A stretch of 64,000 nucleotides of DNA from Gonapodya sp. JEL0774 (taxonomy: Eukaryota > Monoblepharomycota > Monoblepharidomycetes > Monoblepharidales > Gonapodyaceae), in contig JADIIX010000013.1 in NCBI GenBank assembly GCA_027604505.1, positions 1 to 64,000 of the forward strand, in the 5' to 3' direction. The position numbers were made by a program, and so were the translations under genes. The notes beneath the pieces are model-generated. The model was not told the origin of the DNA, ran no database searches, and was given only the letters and a program-made list of their open reading frames with translations. Below are positions 22,667 to 34,466 of the stretch, in pieces; the stretch's first letter is position 1; every line of letters begins with the position of its first letter.

Positions 22667-23013
22667 GGTTCCGGGTCGCGATCACGGGAGGTGGATGTGT
22701 GAGGAGTGGAAGAGGGGGACCTGTGTCTGGTTCGGGCCCCTTCCCAGGTGTCTCTGTACGCGGGCGCTGGCGGGACAGGGCCGTAGACAAGGGCCTGGAG
22801 AGAGATGTTGACATTGATTTTGGGGAGTGACGGGAGGAGTTACGCTTTGGTACACAGGTTGGTCTAGCGATAGATGGGGTAACTGGGAAGCACGGAGCAG
22901 GGTTTTCTGACTGTTAGGCGAGGCGTCTTCTCGCCAAAACATATGCAGACCCACACTGGCCAACCCACCTCTCCCTCCCCTCGCCCACGCGGTCTCCCTT
23001 CTAACACCACAAA

Positions 23014-23604
23014 ATGTCCTCCCATATCTCCCTCCTCCTAATCTTGGCGATTCTCCAGCTCGGGATCCACGTCCTCACCCTCCCGCCTCTTGAGGCTCGC
23101 TCTCCGGATCCTACCCGCAGCCGCCTCCCTTCCGCCACCGCCCCCAACCCTGTGCACTTCTTGCAGAATTACCCCAGCGAAGTCGGTCCTTCATGCGTCG
23201 TACGTCACGGGCCCAGACACGTCACCTTTCCGCCGAGATGGTGCGGGGCTCCGTTCCCTGTCCCTGTCCCTGTCGTGATTCAGCTGAGTGTCCCGCACCA
23301 ATTCGCGGGCCACGTCTTTGCATTGGTCTCGCTTGCGGGGATGGGCGGGCAGGGGTACATGGCTAACTCCCCCCACACCGACATTACCAGACCCACCGTC
23401 CTCCCGCTCTCTTATCCTGTCACCACCAGTGCCCCACACGTCCCGCATACCATTCCCGCTCGAGCGCCACACCGCCACCTCCACTCGGCCCCCTTTCCCT
23501 CCCACCACCAGCCCGAGGTGGAGACATCAGCAACAGGACCCATCACCGTACGGGGGTTGGTGGGCGAGCCTTACATGTCATTGTCACTGCAAATAAAAGT
23601 ATAG
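23014..23604 (+). CDS. Possible small secreted protein
   Basis: A 196-codon frame opens with a strong signal-peptide-like start (SLLLILAILQLGIHVLTL, cleavage perhaps before residue 30). A Pro/His/Ser-rich body without recognised domain follows. The frame lies in GC-rich sequence where chance ORFs are common, so coding is uncertain. Confidence 0.3.
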   Translation: MSSHISLLLILAILQLGIHVLTLPPLEARSPDPTRSRLPSATAPNPVHFLQNYPSEVGPSCVVRHGPRHVTFPPRWCGAPFPVPVPVVIQLSVPHQFAGHVFALVSLAGMGGQGYMANSPHTDITRPTVLPLSYPVTTSAPHVPHTIPARAPHRHLHSAPFPSHHQPEVETSATGPITVRGLVGEPYMSLSLQIKV

Positions 23605-23902
23605 CAAACCGCATCGCAACCCCACACCCCTGCCACAAAGTCGCCCAAGCGTTACCACACTAAACTTCGCTCCCACGCAAGAACGTGCACCACTAAGCGG
23701 CTTATCGGAATACGAGAATGCATGTGGTTCGGTGTTCTTCAATAGTCTACCCCGGGGAACGGAAGCCACATGTGTCCGTCCCATTCAGTCACTCGCAATT
23801 CTCAAATCCTTGGTGCAGTCTTTCCTTTGTCCGCAGTTATGCTTCATGGAACAGGCCTAGATTTGGAACTTTGGATGACAACACAAACATCGCTGCTAAT
23901 AC

Positions 23903-25576
23903 TTGATGACAGTCGTTAGAGTCCTACCCGACCGGCGCTCTCGGTTGACTACTTCTCAAGCTCAGCCTTTAAGCTCGCGGATAGCGGGAAAGCCAGAAGA
24001 CATATCCCTCTCCGCCTTCACCGCCCACCGCACCCAACAACCGACACCGAATCATCTAGTCCCTAAACCACACTCGAAAGGGCAATCAGTGACCTCACTA
24101 GTATCGAGTGCCGTGAAAAATGATGGGCATCGGTCGATCCATCCATGGAGGAACGCTGGAAACTCGCAGAAGCCCCCGTTCCTGAAAGAGCTCCCTGCGG
24201 TACGTTGTCGCACTCCCTTCCCTCAAGATTCACTACGTAAAATGTTTTCTTTGTCTGGTCGATTACAGACCAAGTCTTTGTGGTACAGGAGTAAACCGGG
24301 GCAACGACCACCGCCACTCACTAGATCCAACATGAATACCCTGACGCCTCGGCCTTCGGCCATTGTAAAATCAAAAGCAAACGAGAAGCCATGCGATGGA
24401 CGTTCAATCAACTGCCTTTCGCGCGGCACATGGACAAGGTCCGCTCTGTTGCGTGAAGACTCCCAGCTCGCGCAACATGAAAACTCCCAACGTGTATATG
24501 TGAAGAATCTTCGTCCCTTCCGGACGGGGACGACCTGCCTTCTTTCCTCATTTCCTCCGCTTTCTGCGCGGATGTGTCCACTCAAAGGCGCTTCTGAAAG
24601 TGGCACTAGAAGTCCAAAACGGTCCCGACAGACAAACAAGATTTCGCAGAATATTTCGGTTCAACCTGAAGCAACCCCACCAGCGACAACATCATGGTCA
24701 ATTGACATGGCTACGCCAGTGACAACAGCATCTCCGATTCACAGGAGGGCATCATCACTTCCACCAGAAATCTTGTGTCTCATCTTCAGACATTTCCACG
24801 CCAGTTCCCTCTTTTCACGTCTTGCAGCGGTCTGTAGATCGTGGCGTGTCGTAGCAGAACGTTTGATATGGAAACATGAACGACCCGGCATCAAAATCAA
24901 TGTGACAATCCTCGATGGACGCTGTTACAAAATACGCCGCACAGATGGGAAGGAGGATTTGCCTGGATACAGCGTGCTCACAAGAGGTCATCGATTCGCT
25001 CTCTTGGATGGACGCCCGAACGCCCAATTGGCTACACGTGTACTCCGATGCAAAACTGAATACGAGCACAGTGTCTGTATATCACCCGATGAAATTCGGC
25101 GCAGAGCTGTCGTTGAGAATCCACACGAAGATACGCTGGCGGCCCCACTTTTTCGGCGTGACTGCAAGGACGTCTGGGAGGAATTCAGAAAGCGGGGGAC
25201 ATGGCGAGAATGGAGGAAATTGCCAAGACGAACTAAACTTGAATACGGTTTGCTTTCACACATGTATGTGTACTACAAGCCCCCAGGACCAGGTGAGCGT
25301 GTGGTGTGGAATGCCGAGGACATTCGGGAACTGGTTTGTCGTGGTTTGGAGCGGGAACGTGGCAGCCGCTTCATGTGCGAAATCAACTCGGTTTACGTAA
25401 AAAATGCACCAATCGAGCATATACCGACCTACGTTCTCTATATGGGGACATCTAACTTCAGTTCGGGGAATAAGTGGCAGTCGAGTTTCGCTGAGTCGAA
25501 ATCAGCACGCTTGTCGTTTGACCCGAGAATTCCAGAACACTTGTGGAATACATTACCAAAGGCTCCACTGAAATAG
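23903..25576 (+). CDS. F-box protein
   Basis: The single-exon frame runs 557 codons. Residues 1-265 are polar and probably disordered. An F-box of fungal style follows at residues 278-320: SSLPPEILCLIFRHF, SLFSRLAAVCRSWRVVAERLIW. The C-terminal 230 residues are basic and unrecognised. F-box proteins bind Skp1 and bring substrates to SCF ubiquitin ligases. An internal Met at 24707, just before the F-box, is an alternative start that would give a protein of 289 residues. The open frame between 23903 and 24707 argues for the longer form but is not proof. The gene is separate from the glycosyltransferase cluster that begins 125 bp downstream on the other strand. Confidence 0.65.
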   Translation: MMTVVRVLPDRRSRLTTSQAQPLSSRIAGKPEDISLSAFTAHRTQQPTPNHLVPKPHSKGQSVTSLVSSAVKNDGHRSIHPWRNAGNSQKPPFLKELPAVRCRTPFPQDSLRKMFSLSGRLQTKSLWYRSKPGQRPPPLTRSNMNTLTPRPSAIVKSKANEKPCDGRSINCLSRGTWTRSALLREDSQLAQHENSQRVYVKNLRPFRTGTTCLLSSFPPLSARMCPLKGASESGTRSPKRSRQTNKISQNISVQPEATPPATTSWSIDMATPVTTASPIHRRASSLPPEILCLIFRHFHASSLFSRLAAVCRSWRVVAERLIWKHERPGIKINVTILDGRCYKIRRTDGKEDLPGYSVLTRGHRFALLDGRPNAQLATRVLRCKTEYEHSVCISPDEIRRRAVVENPHEDTLAAPLFRRDCKDVWEEFRKRGTWREWRKLPRRTKLEYGLLSHMYVYYKPPGPGERVVWNAEDIRELVCRGLERERGSRFMCEINSVYVKNAPIEHIPTYVLYMGTSNFSSGNKWQSSFAESKSARLSFDPRIPEHLWNTLPKAPLK

Positions 25577-25701
25577 AAATAAGAAATGAGAATGCGTTAT
25601 AACATTGCGAAGCCCTCTTTGGCACCTAACAATCGTGGAATATGTGCAAATAGGATGAAATACTGATATATGTGCAATTAATACACAAACCCATGGTCAC
25701 A

Positions 25702-27122
25702 CTACAAAATACAAGCTGAGATGTTCAGATTGCCACTCAAGGCATTGACTAAATGCTCAGGATACCCATTTGCAGAATGCCCCACTATGATACATGAAAT
25801 GTTAGCTCTAATTTCTACCATAGATACTGTGCATTGCAGAATGTTTTCATGACTCTGAAAAGGTTTGAGACAGAGTGAGGGTTCTGCTGTGAGGTTCACT
25901 GCCTTGAGTACATACCCAGGTTTTCCGTACGAAGTGTAATAATTGGTGCTGGCAAATTCTTGATCAGTATACGCTTCTCCTAGCAAACATTCTCTCTCTG
26001 TGGCTATGCCAGCATCAATAGCACGCTTAAGGTCAGGGTATAGGAAGTCCATGTCATCTAAGAGTATAACTGAGTCTTGATGTGCAAGATGATGAAAGTG
26101 AAGAATATCATAGAATGGCTGAGGGGGTGTGTGTGAACTGTGGAGAATTTCAAAGTCCTGACAATCCCAGCTAAGCACCAGCTTTCATGCATCTCACCCA
26201 TCTATGGATATAAGATCACATTTTATTTGAGGATGTGTCTTGGCATATTCGGGTATAGTCACATTGGAGTTACCACTTATAGTGGTGAATCGAGATTTAT
26301 GATGTTTGCGTATCCATTTCAAAGTAACTTGCTGTAAATTGGTGTTACCGTACAACTGCAGAATATTTCAGAGTATGCGGGAAAGAACTGGGATCACGAA
26401 CTTGGAAAATATTCTGTGTGTCCAACACCTCTGCTTGAGATCCTTTCTCAACTGGGAATATGTCAAAGCTATACAAATGAGCTGTTGGATTGACCGTCAA
26501 GTACAGAACAGAGCTGCAGAGGTCTTTGTTTTAATGCGAGTGCAAGACATATCTTCGCAACGCCTTTTGCTGACACACCCTGGAAGCAACTACAGGTAAG
26601 TTTGACACCAAAACAAACATTAAGAAGCGCTGGATACTTTCTGTGTCCTGCACCGTATCCAACTTCGCAAATGGTCTTCACTTGGGATCTTGCAGCAGCC
26701 CTGGCGTAGTAATACACCTGACCCGGAAACCTTTCAGCAAGAAAATGTGAAATCAACATAAAGGGGGAATAGAGCACCGATCTGACACCTGCCAGGCGAT
26801 GTTTCCGATGACTGCTTTTCGTCCTCCGGCAGCTGAATCCAGGCCCGACTGCAGTGATCGTAGGGTACTGTAGTAATGACCAAGATTTTCGAAAAACCTG
26901 CATGCGCGAGGATTACATGGATTGCTCCTATCGCAATACCATCGCCACTCACAGAGGACTGTTAGGCGCTCCTCCCGTGCCCTCGCTGACAGCTTCGACG
27001 TCTCCTCGAGAATTCGACGGACCATCTGTCAGGAAGTAAAGCCCCACGACCAGGGCCAGAACTCCAATTCCTGCGAGGTGTGGGGTGCGCAGGAGACGAG
27101 CTGTCCGTCCAAGGAAGTCCAT
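25702..27122 (-). CDS. Membrane-anchored class I SAM methyltransferase (Methyltransf_24-like)
   Basis: I reconstructed six exons: 26953-27122, 26789-26897, 26638-26717, 26402-26513, 26198-26355 and 25702-26137. The lengths sum to 1065 nt in frame, giving 354 residues. The N-terminus (MDFLGRTARLLRTP) leads into one membrane helix (residues 16-31), so the enzyme should be a type II Golgi or ER protein. The domain has the SAM-binding motif ICEVGYGAGH (exon 3), LYSFDIFP, the DLISIDGSH motif and VILLDDMD. This is the order in the Methyltransf_24 family, several members of which methylate sugars or secondary products. It shares a 290-bp divergent upstream region with the GT8 gene and belongs to the cluster by position. 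The acceptor (sugar O-methylation) is inferred. A second, distant methyltransferase of the same kind lies at 43354. Confidence 0.8.
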
Positions 27123-27412
27123 GTGCAAGTGTATTGTGTAACTATCGTCCTTCTGGACTGAACGTCTTCCTCTGTCAGATTCCGTTGAGCGACCACTGAT
27201 GACAGTTAAGTGTAGAAAATGCGTGGGTCGGATAGGCCAAATGGTCGATTTCTCTGTTCCAGCAATAGAATTTAATGTTGTTCTTCCCCACTCTGGTGGC
27301 GCCCCCGCTGGCTAAGTTTCGCGTGGGCCCGATTCTGGAGCACGAACAAACCCCGACCCTTTGCTGCGATTCGTGAGCATCAGCCAACATCTGTTCTGAG
27401 TATGAAATTCAC

Positions 27413-28377
27413 ATGAATATCCGCCACCCCATCACTGCCGTGGTGTGCCTGACTGCTCTCTACCTGCTTCTTTGGGGATACTCTAATGGTGGTCGAGGCA
27501 AACCCCGATCAGTTGCAATCGCGACAATCATAACCTCAGATGCATACCTCGAGGCAGCAATGGCACTACGGCATTCAATTCGGAAACAACAAACTTCTGC
27601 TCGTACCATTGCGGCTTACGTTCCGAACCAGATTTCAAACCGCTCTCTTTGTTTCTTGGAGTCTGTGGGATGGGAGCTCCGTCCCGTGAGTTTAATCAAA
27701 GCTCCAGACCCCGGTAATGGGAGAACAGTTGCAGACGAGCGCTTTAAGGACCTTTTCACTAAACTTCAATTGTATCGATGGGTCGAGTTTGAGCACATCT
27801 TGTTGCTTGATGCCGATACTTTACTGTTGGCTCCTATAGACGATATCTGGGACTGGAATTTTGATCTTGGGGTGGTCGGGGACGTCTGGATGGATAGATT
27901 TGACCTGGGGTTCAACGCTGGTGTTATGTACTTCCGTCCAGACGACCGGGTCTTCAAGGCGATGATGGAATCTGTCCAGAAGGACACTGACAAATTTGAC
28001 ATTGCCTGGTCCGAGCAGGCGTTTCTCAATTTCTTTTATCAGTACAGGTTTGTGAATCAAATCAGACACAACGTCTTGCTTCCCAAAAACGGACCTACTT
28101 GTGTGTACCTCGCAGATTTTTCCGCTTACCGTACGCCTACAATTGCCCTCTGGCGTTGAAGATGCACAAAAGTGCATGGGACGTGGTCCGACCCACCGCT
28201 ATCATTCTTCACTTCACCTTGCAGAAGCCTTGGAGTCATCCGCGCCCCGGCCCCAATGGAGACTGGGCGTCCGAACAGTTTGCGGAAGAGTTTAATGAAT
28301 TTTGGAATATTCGAGATGAACTTGAAAATTCAACAATGTACAATGGACGTAGATGTCATGACATCAAAGTAAAATAA
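27413..28377 (+). CDS. GT8 family glycosyltransferase (glycogenin/LgtC-like fold)
   Basis: Two exons, 27413-28047 and 28116-28377, keep frame across a 68-bp intron and give 298 residues. An N-terminal membrane helix (residues 7-23) is followed by AIATIITSDAYLEAAMALRHSI, then LLLDADTLLLAPIDDIW with the metal-binding DxD, GFNAGVMYF, SEQAFLNFFY, the exon-joined FFRLPYAYN and finally ILHFTLQKPW. This is the full motif series of GT8 retaining transferases. Without splicing the frame would end at 28159 and lose the essential HF-KPW motif, which is why the intron is preferred. The donor is probably a UDP-sugar (Gal, Glc, GlcA or GlcNAc). Fungal GT8 proteins include glycogenin, but the membrane anchor points to the Golgi. 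Confidence 0.88.
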
Positions 28378-28575
28378 TGGTGTTCTTTCCGCGCTTGGCG
28401 TAGCATCGTTTCAGTTCCATCTTCGACCGAGGTTGGGCGAATGACCAGAGAGCAGAGTGTTTCTGAATCTCACAAATTGACGCTGTGTTATATTTCCCGC
28501 CCGACAGAAGATTTGACAAAATGCATATGTACGTACACAGATGACGAAAATCTGACAATATTGTTCGTTTCGACT

Positions 28576-30816
28576 CTACAACTGGTACTCGAGTGACCGA
28601 GCACCTTCTCTACTGCTTTCCTCCCACCACCCTTCCAGTTTGGCAATCACGTCCAACTCCTTCTTTCCAAGTCTGTGAGGTACCGCCCCGCCCATTCCCT
28701 GCTCGTAGTCAGCTTTGAAGACACTGTAGTCGAAGCCAGAGTCGGGTTGTGCTGCTCCTTCAAACTCCTCCGTTTGCAAGTTGATGACGTTCCCGCTCTC
28801 GTCGACCGTCATGTTCAATCCCTCGCGCATCCGCAGGCAGAAGATGTTGCTGGGGTCTGACAAAAGTGACCATGTGTGTCAAAATTCTAGACCGAATCGT
28901 TTCAAAACAAGGGGATACCAACTTATATCCCACCGCGAATGTCTTTCCACCGCCCAGTACTCGAGCGCCGTGGCGATCGGGGACGATTCTCCAAAAAATT
29001 TGGCTCGCAACGGTCCACCGTTGAACCAGTGCAAACGGGTGCCGTCGGGATGCAAGTGTGCAGACTGGTACGAGCAGATCCGGAGGCGGTTGTGCTCGAC
29101 TGAGTTGTTGGAGTTGCGGGTGTAGTTGCCCCTAAGACAATGAGCCAACTTTAAATATCGAGAGGAGACGCAGATTGTGCTTGATGGGCACTCACTCTGT
29201 GACGACACGGACAGCATCCTGATCTCCGCGGACCAGATACCCCAACTGCGCAGACGGCCACCTGTTCCACCCGTACTGCCCATTACTTCCGGCCATCTCC
29301 CAACCCATCCAGAAAGTTTCCTTGTCGCCCAGAAAGACCCTGTAGATGACCTTTTCCCTTTCTTCCTTCAGATTCAACCGGCATGTGCTCAAGAGACCGT
29401 AGAAATTGTGATCGCGGGACTTGTCGACGACGACGACAGCCGAGTCTTGTTGGTGTTGGGAGAGTTTCGCCATGATGGCGTTGTGGGATTGGAGGAAGGA
29501 AGGGATGGGGTCTTTCAGGTGGGCCGGTAAGATTCCGGTGACGAAATCATACTGTTCGTTTGATGCGCCAAAAAAGGTTCTCTAGAGGAGACAGAACAAA
29601 AAAAGCCGGTGAACGCTTGGAAGAACGTGCGACCGACATTGTCGGGCCATTTTCCTGCGGAACCACCCTTCCTCACACGATCGTAGTAGAAAACGGTTCC
29701 CGTCTCCACATAGACCTGGTCCTCAAACAGATCGTTCGGGGAATAGAACCAGACAACATCCGCGTCGGAGAACACGACCTCTGTGAAGCTCGAGAACATG
29801 ATGCCGAACGGTTTGATGGCCCAGGCCCCGATCTGGGTCTTGGAATCGTCCACCAAGGTGGTAATGTCCCGCATAACAATATCATATCCGTCGCCCAGAC
29901 TAAGAATCTTGCGCCGGGTTTCGGGAGGCAAATCGTCGTCACCGGCGTACATGAACTCGATGGGCAAAGTGCAACCTGTGGCTCTCAGGGACATGATTCC
30001 GACCATGGCCATGCGGCTTTGTAGACCTTTGGCGGTTGTCATGACGATACCCCGTGATTGAGGTCCTCGGGTGAATGTGCGCTGTAGGTACGAGAGTGAC
30101 GGGTAGGTCGGACGGATCCAGGGAAACAAGAGCTCCTCAAAATTGTTCATGAATCGCTGGAACTCGTACAGCATGTTGCGAGCATTTCTATAGGTTGAAT
30201 CTGTTCGCGCGTGAGGTTTCGAATCTGATGTGCTGCGATCTGTTGTGTAAGTGGCCCGCGAGCGAGTTTGCCAATCTTCAAGGGCCCTCAGACGCCTGTG
30301 GAGCTTTAAAAACATTCTCACTCGTTCACCCAGCGTTTTAAAATCTTCAACACTGATTGGGGATAGAAGGTCTGACCGCTGTTCAGGGCCCACGATGAAA
30401 TCTGCGTGAGACAACCCAGGTGGGATAGGAGTTTCGAATCGTGAAAAGCGGTCATCGAGGAGCACGAGTTGCTGCGTTTCTCCCTCGCTGAAAGGCCCAG
30501 TATTGGAGCGTTCCTCAGGGAGTGGGCTCCTCGACGACGACGACGCGGAAGCAGTAATAAGTGGTGCTTCGTGCCCACCGTCCTTGGCCGACGTGTACAA
30601 TGCCAGTCCGTTCCTTTCATTTTCCACGATTAAATTAGCATTGCTATGACCGGAGGATGAGTTCCTGCCCTGCGGTTGGCGAAGTAAGTACACCACCCAA
30701 CCCAAAATGTTCACAAAGAGGAGGATGACAAAAGGTCTGGATAATCTGACCCTGCCGATTCGAGTGGAATCACGAAGTTTTCCGATTGGCGACTCAGCAT
30801 CCAGCTCGATATCCAT
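28576..30816 (-). CDS. GT71 (Mnn1-type) alpha-mannosyltransferase, copy 1
   Basis: Four exons, about 29677-30816, 29196-29581, 28923-29131 and 28576-28856, total 2016 nt in frame (671 residues). The start chosen (MDIELDAESP) places one membrane helix at about residues 25-43; an upstream in-frame Met at 30879 would lie inside the coding start of the divergent neighbour. After a stem comes the catalytic region: IVMTTAKGLQSRMAMVGIMS, CTLPIEFMYAGDDDLP, AIKPFGIMFSSF and VVFSDADVVWFY with the DxD, then GDKETFWMGW and LHPDGTRLHWFNGG. These are hallmarks of Mnn1/GT71 transferases, which add alpha-mannose in the Golgi from GDP-mannose. It is paired with a close paralogue at 34467. Confidence 0.9.
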
Positions 30817-30914
30817 GAGAAAAGGAATTCTGAATGAAGCATTCAGGATTGGAGTGGTGCTGTGTGACACCAACGACAACGACTGACAGGCAGCCAGGCC
30901 ACAGATATGGACAT
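30817..30914. promoter_or_regulatory. 98-bp bidirectional promoter between GT71 and GT77
   Basis: The two proposed start codons face away from each other with only 98 bp between them. No motif was recognised, but the spacing demands a shared promoter or overlapping leaders. Confidence 0.45.
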
Positions 30915-32342
30915 ATGGCTGTTTTCAATCTATTCACGCGAGCAGCAACTCTCCTTGTCTCAGCGGCAATTCTCTCAATCGCTTTTGTCATCTGGCGTTC
31001 TGATGATCTCGATGCCCGACATGGACACTCATTCACGGCAACTCCACAACGGACAAAGCCCATACACAGGAAAACACCTCCCGTCCCCCCAAAATTATAC
31101 TCTGATCAATCTCTGAACCTCGATGCTCCGCCACCTGCCGCAATACCGGCGGAGGCAGTAGGCGTTTACGATGGAGCTCCCGACTGGCTCTCCAACACTG
31201 TTGCCATCATCTCCTGTAATCTCGGATACCTAGATATGCTTCTCAACTTCTACTGCAACGCTAGAAGGAGTTTTCCTATCAATCTCCTCGTACTGCCCCA
31301 AGACGAGGAGCTCTACGACTTCCTTTCCGTCAACATCTCTGAGTTCCACGTACTGCACCCATCCGTCTTCGCCTTCCACAGTGCCAACGAAGCCAGTTTA
31401 TGGCGCTCAGAAGCTTTCAACGACATCTCTGTCGGCAAAGTCCGTGCCGTCCGATACCTCCTCCAATGGGGCTACGACGTCTGGCTCTCGGACGTCGACA
31501 TCGCCTACATCTCCAATCCCATCCCCCATTTCGCAGGGGATGTGGACTTTGAGTTCCAGTCGAACGCGGGGTGCAACGGACAGGAGTTTGATATGGACGA
31601 GGAACCGAACACGGGGTTCTACATCATCAAGAGCAACGACAGGACCATTCGGATGCTCCTCGACGTAGAAGAAAGTCACCCTAAACGTCCTGAGATCGAC
31701 GATCAAAGTGAGTTTTATTGAAAGAAAATTTCGGGGATGAAACGCTGTGTGCTCCTCGCTCTGTGTGCAACTTTGACCGACGATTCGCAACCCCAGCTCT
31801 TTGGGCCGACATTCTCCGTCAATGGCGACGATCAGACGAAGCTGTCCTCATTCCCTCGAACGTGTCTAACGTACAGGTACTGTTTTTGTTCTCTCTCAGC
31901 AACTTATTCTTCAACGGTGCATTTTTGTACTGACCGTTACAATCCTCCGCCTCGTTGGTAGTCATACCTGGAAGAACTGAACTTGAAAGAAGAACCTTTC
32001 ACGTTCCGGCAACTGCCGTGTGTGAAATTCCCGATCGGTTTCGATTACTTCCGGTGAGTGGGTGGCGCATCGCTATCTCCACATCCCACATCAGGTTTTC
32101 TGACTCCACAATTCCCCCCTCATCACCCACTCAGGGAAGGTCGCCCAGCCTTCAACGACCGCCTGGTCAAGGCCGGTCTCTCCCGCCCCGTTCTCATTCA
32201 CGCAAACTACATGTCCGGTGCGGGCTCGAAAAAGGGCGCGCTCAACGACGATGGCATGTGGAATTTGAAAGCGACGGGCGTGGCGGACGTCATGGCGAAA
32301 AATAATCATGCTGATCCAGTATCATGGGAGTGTATTAAATAA
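30915..32342 (+). CDS. GT77 family glycosyltransferase (nucleotide-diphospho-sugar transferase fold)
   Basis: Four exons, 30915-31707, 31797-31876, 31962-32053 and 32135-32342, total 1173 nt (390 residues). A Met at 30915 gives a clean signal anchor (LLVSAAILSIAFVIW). The body has TVAIISCNLGYLDMLLNFY, VLPQDEELYDFL, VRYLLQWGYDVWLSDVDIAY with the DxD, PNTGFYIIKSN, DDQTLWADIL, PIGFDYF and LIHANYMSG, the sequence of motifs in the PF03407/GT77 group. Plant members add arabinose, galactose or xylose to wall polymers and glycoproteins. The gene ends 24 bp before the convergent end of the GT37 gene. Confidence 0.88.
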
Positions 32343-32365
32343 TATTAATTTGTTTGCGATTCAAT

Positions 32366-34354
32366 TCAGAGAGGATTAGGTGATTCGCACTGGAGGCAGA
32401 GAAACCACGTGAGATGGTCCTGCGAGTCATGTAGCGTCGCGGTATCTTCTCACCTGAAGAAAGTGCATCCACATCGGGTTACCCGGACCCGTAAATGCTT
32501 CCTTTGTCTGGTCAAGGTGTTTTCCGTCCAACTTGAAGAGTAATTGAGTCGTACACGGTTCCGAAGAGAGGGCTTTGTAGAAAAAAAAAGTGAATTTGGT
32601 AAGCTTGTACGGTTCCTGGGGGGACGCGCGTGTGCCATCCGGGTACTGAAACGGAAGGTCGACGGTGTCGATCAACTGAGCTTTGAGCCGATAAAACGGG
32701 GTTTATAATCACTCACTCCCCGTTCACTACTCGCGATACCCGGCGGCAGATGGTTCACAAACGTCGGCGTGATACCTCCCCACCCCGCCGCAACGTATCC
32801 AAACGAGCTCCCATACGTCAAAACCAACTCGTCACACGCAGCCAGTGTCCGCATATCAATGACGGCCTCCACTTCGTGGTGCAGCTGATCGTTGTCGGCA
32901 CGGTAGATGAGCTGCTTGAGCTTGGAGGTTCCTCCTCGTGGCTCGGTGGTGACACTTGGTGGTGCGGTGGGTTGTCCGGTGGCGATGTCGTGGTGGAGGA
33001 GGAGTTCGCGTTCGAATTCTTGGCGGATACGCCAGTGGTCTGTGGAAAGGAAGAAACGTGTCTGGGAAGCGAGCACAAACGTACGTGTCAGAAGGACGAT
33101 AAGCCCGAAGAAAGTTTCTTTTTCTTGTGGTCAGAAGCACCTTATCCCATGGTCGCCCGCTCGACCTCCAGATCGAAACAGCCACGTCGACAAAGTACTT
33201 TGTCGGTGGTATCGTTTTGGACTCTTTGAAAGTCCGAATGTGAACACCGATGACATAGTACCGTCCGTATCGACGTTTTGGTCTTGCTGCTACATGCGTG
33301 GTGGTCGATGGAGGGTGTTGGATTTCGTGGAAAAAGTGGGAGGTGTAGTACGAGAGAAATTTGCTCTTTTGGTCACCAGTCACATATGTGAGCCTGTCAT
33401 ATGCAAACGCGCGTAGAGAGAATCCACCTTTGCTGCTCCCTTGACGCGCATCAGCAATTTGCTCGTGGCGTAGAAAGCCTCCATCGTGGGAAACCACTCG
33501 AGGAGCTTGGCTCGGTACTCCTTGTTTCCCCAGAGATTGGGAACTTGATAGTGGAAAGACCAGTGGCAAAGTACTTTCTGTTTCTTCAAAGTTTCGTCCC
33601 GAGTCCAGTTCGTCGTGGTTAGCTGCACGTAGTCGTAAAGTGACAACGTCCGGGGGCAAAACGACGACGGATTCGGATCGAGCTTCAGTTTCGTCATGTT
33701 GACCGTTTTCGGATCAAGGTCAAGCCCCTTAGCGATGCGCACGGCGTTCGCATTCCAGTTGACGTCGAGCGGTTCCCCCCGAGACAGACCCAACGGTTGA
33801 AAGTACGAAGTCCACATGCCAGTCGAGCCACCGTTCCGGTCATACACCAAAAAAGTCCTGTTGAGGAGCATGGAGAAAATGAAGGCGGATATTTGCCCGG
33901 GGAATCGGTTGCCCAGTCCTCCCATGTCCACGATGTCCACGAGGAACTGAGATTCCGGTGTAACGTTGGACATGGTTTTCACATGGTTGGCTGCATATGA
34001 AGCATACGCAGAAAGGAAAGCCTCCGTGATTGGTGGTTTTTTATCATTGCCAGTGCCGATTCCCCACTTATCGGTGTCAAAGGATGATGACGGTTCCCCA
34101 AGACCATTGAGAACACTCAGAAGTGTTTTCTCGTCATCAAAGTCTGCTATGCTTGCCGGTGACATGAAACCATCAGATTCTTCATGGACGTCTGTGATCG
34201 GCAGGTGTTCGGGGGGAAGTTTTGGTGGTTCAACTCCATCGTTAGAACTATCGTTGTTCACTTTTCTCGAAAGGAACTGCCAAGCCAGTAGCGTGCATCC
34301 CGCAAAAAACACGACGAAGATCCATAAGCGATTGTGTGTGGAGTAGATGACCAT
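32366..34354 (-). CDS. GT37-like alpha-fucosyltransferase, copy 1
   Basis: Exon 1 (33428-34354) has a short cytosolic tail, a membrane helix (LWIFVVFFAGCTLLAW), a stem, and the donor region FLVDIVDMGGLGNRFPG...FSMLLNRTFLVYD, then CHWSFHYQVPNLW. Later exons carry YYVIGVHIRTFKES, TRFFLSTDH, ACDELVLTYGSSFGYVAAGWGG and SSEPCTTQLLFKLD, and a short last exon encoding CESPNPL follows a 64-bp intron. The GLGNR, (V/Q)xIR and TxxSxFGYVAxGxGG blocks are diagnostic of plant xyloglucan-type fucosyltransferases (GT37), inverting enzymes using GDP-fucose in the Golgi. The intron after exon 1 is taken as 62 bp. A second copy lies at 38932. Confidence 0.87.
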
Positions 34355-34466
34355 CGGCCCCACTCAGGATCGTTCAGGAGAAGGGAGGGGTTTGCACCAA
34401 CCGATGTGCACCACCGGTCCTTGGCCACTTTCGAATCAACTACATACATTAGTTACACCGGACTTC

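Noticed and set aside
28048-28159. Early stop of the GT8 reading frame at 28159
   Set aside because: A 68-bp intron with good borders rejoins the frame with the conserved HF-KPW motif.
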